A DNA stretch of 64,000 bases. Source: Stutzerimonas stutzeri. Lineage in GTDB: Bacteria > Pseudomonadota > Gammaproteobacteria > Pseudomonadales > Pseudomonadaceae. Made by a program: the position numbers and the translations under genes. The notes below the pieces were generated by a model. That model was not told where the DNA came from. It saw nothing but the letters and a program-made list of their open reading frames with translations, and made no database searches. The DNA lies in contig NZ_JAMOIH010000015.1 in assembly GCF_024448955.1 (NCBI RefSeq), forward strand, positions 1-64,000. The letters run 5' to 3'. This document shows positions 61,588 through 64,000 of this stretch, in pieces (the first letter of the stretch is position 1; every line of letters begins with the position of its first letter).

Positions 61588-63339
61588 CTAATTTTTTATC
61601 CAATTGACCAAAGCGTTGATCGAATCGAAGTCATGGCAACACGCCTCTAAACCGTCCGTCTCCACATCGGTTTTGAACTGAGCCCAAACCGCCTCAGTCT
61701 TACCCGAAAGGTTGAGGTGAGACTCAATCGCCCCCTTGATCCACAACCATATACCGTGCGTCAGGAGCTGATTATGTAGGCTCTCGATATGCGGAATGGC
61801 ATCAGCCTCTCGGGCCAGCAAGCAGAATGCATCACTAGCAGTCACTACTCCATTCTTGGTTGGCAGGCCACCACCGTCGAGAGTGCAAGCACCGCTGCGC
61901 TCAAGCCGGATAAGTATATTTTTAAGTGCGATTAATGCGGGATCGGTATCGCTGATAAATCCATTGCTTACGGCCCCCCTAAAAGCGTAGTCAAGATCGA
62001 CTATCGCGGCCGCAGGTAGATCCATCTCTTGAAGCACCCGTAGTGACTTAGGTATGTTATCAACCGATCTGGTTTCTACCATCGCTACTTGATGTTGTCC
62101 TAACGTACAGGTAGTGATTTCTTTGTAAATAAATGGAAGCAGTCTTGTTTCAGTAGTTCCCTCAGTGAGAACTACCTTGTTGGCGAACAAGATTTGATTA
62201 GACTGTGTCAAAGCGAACAGGTGCTGTGCTTGAGACTGCGCTCTGGGCAGTACCACTTCTAGCGCATCCTTTAATCGCTTCCGAATTAGAGTCTCGTGAT
62301 TTTCTTTGCGCACTAGCAAAGTATGCTGCGCCCTCTCCGCCGTAATCATCTGAGCTGAGTGCGTCGAAAATATTACTTGGTATCCGTACTGAGAAAGCGT
62401 GTGTAGAGCTTCCCGTACCTGCTCGATTGCAAACGGATGCAGATAAAGCTCGGGCTCGTCTATAAGCAGCAACGTGGTGGTTGGGCTTTCAGCATCTTTC
62501 TTTACTTCCGCAAGGTGTCGGATAAGTGCCATCTGTATGGATCGCTGCGCCCCATGCCCGTAGGCGGCAAAATCTCGACCAACGTCTTGCTGTTCAAACA
62601 CCCTTACAGTACCTGCTTTGAAAATGTCTTCAAATGTCGGTACGTCAAAATGTAGCTTCAAGCTGATGCCAGGGAATAAGTCTTCTATCTTTCTATTAAT
62701 GGATGTATCAATAGCATCCAGCTCAGGCAGTCTTTTGTTGCCTGAGGCAGACATTCGGCGACTAATAGCCCCAAGATGCCTATTTATTCTATTAGCATTG
62801 TTTTGCCGAACGGCTTCGCAAAATTCCGCTAGCAGTTTTCCAATCGTACTTGTCGATTTCGATTTGGCCGAGTCATCAGCTGCGTTATCCATTGCCGCGA
62901 CTCTGATGGGCTCTGGAAACAGGCATTTAATTGCGTTCCATATGCCGGTTGGATTGCTCTTATAACCATCAGTGGGGTGCTCGATAAAGAAATCTACATC
63001 CGTTGCTCTTTTTGCGTCTGTAGGCTGAACTCGCTTTACCTTTACTCTTCCATTAACGATATAAGGGGCTATTCTTTTCCGGTGCGCCTCATCTAACTGG
63101 TCTAGAATCTGCGCTGTGATCCCAGCTATCTCGCCCTCCACCTCTACTTTCAATTCCGGGTCAAAGAATTCAGATTGCGGCAGCAATCTACTCTTAAATA
63201 ACCACTCAATCGCGGACAGAATATTTGACTTACCAGCATTGTTGTATCCAACCAATGGAACGAACGCTCCGAGCTTAACTTCAACCAAGTTGCATGATCT
63301 AAAGTTTGTTATCTTCACGCCTTCTAAAACATGACTCAT
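61588..63339 (-). CDS. OLD-family ATPase with TOPRIM nuclease domain
   Basis: A 583-aa protein of the OLD class (P2 Old/GajA-like). AAA ATPase: Walker A GYNNAGKSN (31-39), signature-like YGHGAQRS (260-267), Walker B LLLIDEPELYLHP (290-302), His-switch FSTHSAQM (327). TOPRIM nuclease: VVLTEGTTE (E393) and IVDLDYA (D448/D450). Such proteins cut DNA and act in anti-phage systems. No GajB helicase or DUF4435 partner is adjacent, so it is a stand-alone OLD or part of a new pair with the 60202 gene. AAGGAG 6 nt before the ATG. Confidence 0.9.
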   Translation of the reverse strand: MSHVLEGVKITNFRSCNLVEVKLGAFVPLVGYNNAGKSNILSAIEWLFKSRLLPQSEFFDPELKVEVEGEIAGITAQILDQLDEAHRKRIAPYIVNGRVKVKRVQPTDAKRATDVDFFIEHPTDGYKSNPTGIWNAIKCLFPEPIRVAAMDNAADDSAKSKSTSTIGKLLAEFCEAVRQNNANRINRHLGAISRRMSASGNKRLPELDAIDTSINRKIEDLFPGISLKLHFDVPTFEDIFKAGTVRVFEQQDVGRDFAAYGHGAQRSIQMALIRHLAEVKKDAESPTTTLLLIDEPELYLHPFAIEQVREALHTLSQYGYQVIFSTHSAQMITAERAQHTLLVRKENHETLIRKRLKDALEVVLPRAQSQAQHLFALTQSNQILFANKVVLTEGTTETRLLPFIYKEITTCTLGQHQVAMVETRSVDNIPKSLRVLQEMDLPAAAIVDLDYAFRGAVSNGFISDTDPALIALKNILIRLERSGACTLDGGGLPTKNGVVTASDAFCLLAREADAIPHIESLHNQLLTHGIWLWIKGAIESHLNLSGKTEAVWAQFKTDVETDGLEACCHDFDSINALVNWIKN

Positions 63340-63446
63340 AATAACTCCTTGTTTTCCTGTCCATCACTGGATTGTCGGTTTGTGAGTGCACGCTGGCTTT
63401 ATTATTATGTTTGTGTGTTTTATTGTTTTGGATTGATCTAAGAAGA

Positions 63447-64000
63447 TCAATTCCTTGCATTCAGGTTGACGCTTGACTTGCAGTTTCTCCGCATAATGCT
63501 TCCTTCTCCGCCCGGGCAAAAATCGCTTATCCGCGACTCTTTGCCTACAACCACAATTTCTTTTCGGCGGGGCGGGATCGTTACGGTCGGCTCGGGGATA
63601 ACCCGTGTAGCGGGAACGATATTAGTCGCGCCCTGGGGAACGTAGTTGTTGTCGTTGAATACTGTTTGCTTGGGCGTCGGCTCTGCCGTAACGGCTTGAG
63701 GCTGGCCTGATTGCCACTGAGGCGTTGCACCTCTCGCGGCCACTTCCTCTACTACCCTGTCCCAACCCTTGGTCGCCGTGGGCTCTACTCGCTTAATCTC
63801 AGCGACAGGGGCTGGCTTGGGCTGAATGCGCTTTTCGGCAATGCGTTGTGCGGTTCCCTGTAGGAACGCTGAGCCTGCCATTTGGAGAACCGCTAGCGTA
63901 ATAACGGTGCCGATCAGACAGGGGATCAGCTTCGCTAGCCTGCGGCTTTTGCGTGGGTGCTTTGTGATGTAGTCCGGGGCGTCGTTCCAATCAGCCTTCA
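63447..64000 (-). CDS. Single-pass membrane protein, truncated at window edge
   Basis: Frame is open from the window edge through a hydrophobic segment (LIPCLIGTVITLAVLQMAG, about 20 residues) to a Pro/Gln-rich region and a Cys-containing end (FCPGGEGSIMRRNCK). An internal ATG at 63881 falls inside the membrane helix, so the real start is further right. The last bases read ?TG AAG GCT on the minus strand, so a start codon at 64001 is likely. Unknown function; such proteins are common in integrative elements. An imperfect hairpin (63431-63452) covers its stop. Confidence 0.65.
   Translation of the reverse strand, partial: KADWNDAPDYITKHPRKSRRLAKLIPCLIGTVITLAVLQMAGSAFLQGTAQRIAEKRIQPKPAPVAEIKRVEPTATKGWDRVVEEVAARGATPQWQSGQPQAVTAEPTPKQTVFNDNNYVPQGATNIVPATRVIPEPTVTIPPRRKEIVVVGKESRISDFCPGGEGSIMRRNCKSSVNLNARN

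Larger units (their letters stand above)
60057..64000. mobile_element. Probable genomic island integrated in selC (left end, extends beyond window)
   Basis: From the selC break to the window end the DNA is clearly AT-richer than the flanking GC-rich chromosome. It carries atypical genes (unrecognised protein, OLD-family nuclease, membrane protein). selC is a well-known integration target. No integrase, transposase or right boundary is visible within the window, so type and length are unknown. Confidence 0.72.

Noticed and set aside
61588..63339. Gabija system (GajA)
   Set aside because: The OLD protein fits, but no UvrD-like GajB gene is adjacent; uvrD at 51.6 kb is the housekeeping helicase.

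Overview
The window looks like a chromosomal segment of a Pseudomonas of the P. stutzeri (Stutzerimonas) group. The GC content is high, the housekeeping proteins are close to Pseudomonas sequences, and there is a complete ectABCD-ask ectoine/5-hydroxyectoine cluster, typical of that group. Gene blocks follow P. aeruginosa order as I remember it: ntrBC-PA5126-trmL; hslVU-DUF971; ubiE-ubiJ-ubiB-hisIE-tatABC-rsmE; fbp-blc; and pycAB-pycR-rpiR/hexR-type regulator-zwf ... trhP ... GGDEF/EAL-uvrD (PA5435 to PA5443). No database search was possible, so product names rest on motif and family recognition.

Layout. 1-6 kb: nitrogen two-component pair glnL/glnG, a small membrane protein, trmL and a YdeP-type molybdopterin oxidoreductase. 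6-9 kb: hslVU behind an excellent sigma-32 promoter, then DUF971 and an Asp-nucleophile alpha/beta hydrolase. 10-16 kb: ubiquinone genes ubiE-ubiJ-ubiB, hisI-hisE, tatABC and rsmE, tightly packed with several 1-8 nt overlaps. 16-26.5 kb: dtd-pip, envelope lipoproteins, fbp, glgP, small enzymes, a beta-carbonic anhydrase and a CBS-domain protein. 26.8-34 kb: two-subunit pyruvate carboxylase, its LysR regulator pycR, an RpiR/HexR-family repressor and zwf, with a perfect HexR-like palindrome between the last two. 34-39.5 kb: ectoine operon. 39.5-42.3 kb: CtaG-like and DUF2243 membrane proteins and trhP. 42.5-48.4 kb: an orphan type VI secretion module (vgrG, DUF4123 adaptor, lipoprotein, class 3 lipase effector). 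48.5-60 kb: a GGDEF/EAL protein, uvrD, a TRAP binding protein, a Tim44-like protein and selA-selB.

The most striking region is the right end. Downstream of selB lies the 5' half of a tRNA-Sec gene (selC), recognisable up to the UCA anticodon loop. It is cut off abruptly and followed by AT-richer DNA that runs to the window edge. I read this as the junction of a genomic island integrated into selC. The island carries an OLD-family ATPase/TOPRIM nuclease, an unrecognised downstream protein with a possible degenerate HEPN-like segment, and a membrane protein cut by the window edge. The pair is a candidate anti-phage system.

Short dispersed repeats recur between genes: REP/BIME-like palindromes, CCCTCACCC...CCCTCTCCC elements, a ~140-bp family and GGTGGGCT palindromes. 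One copy sits in frame inside vgrG and is translated. No rRNA, CRISPR array, intact insertion sequence or intact tRNA was found.
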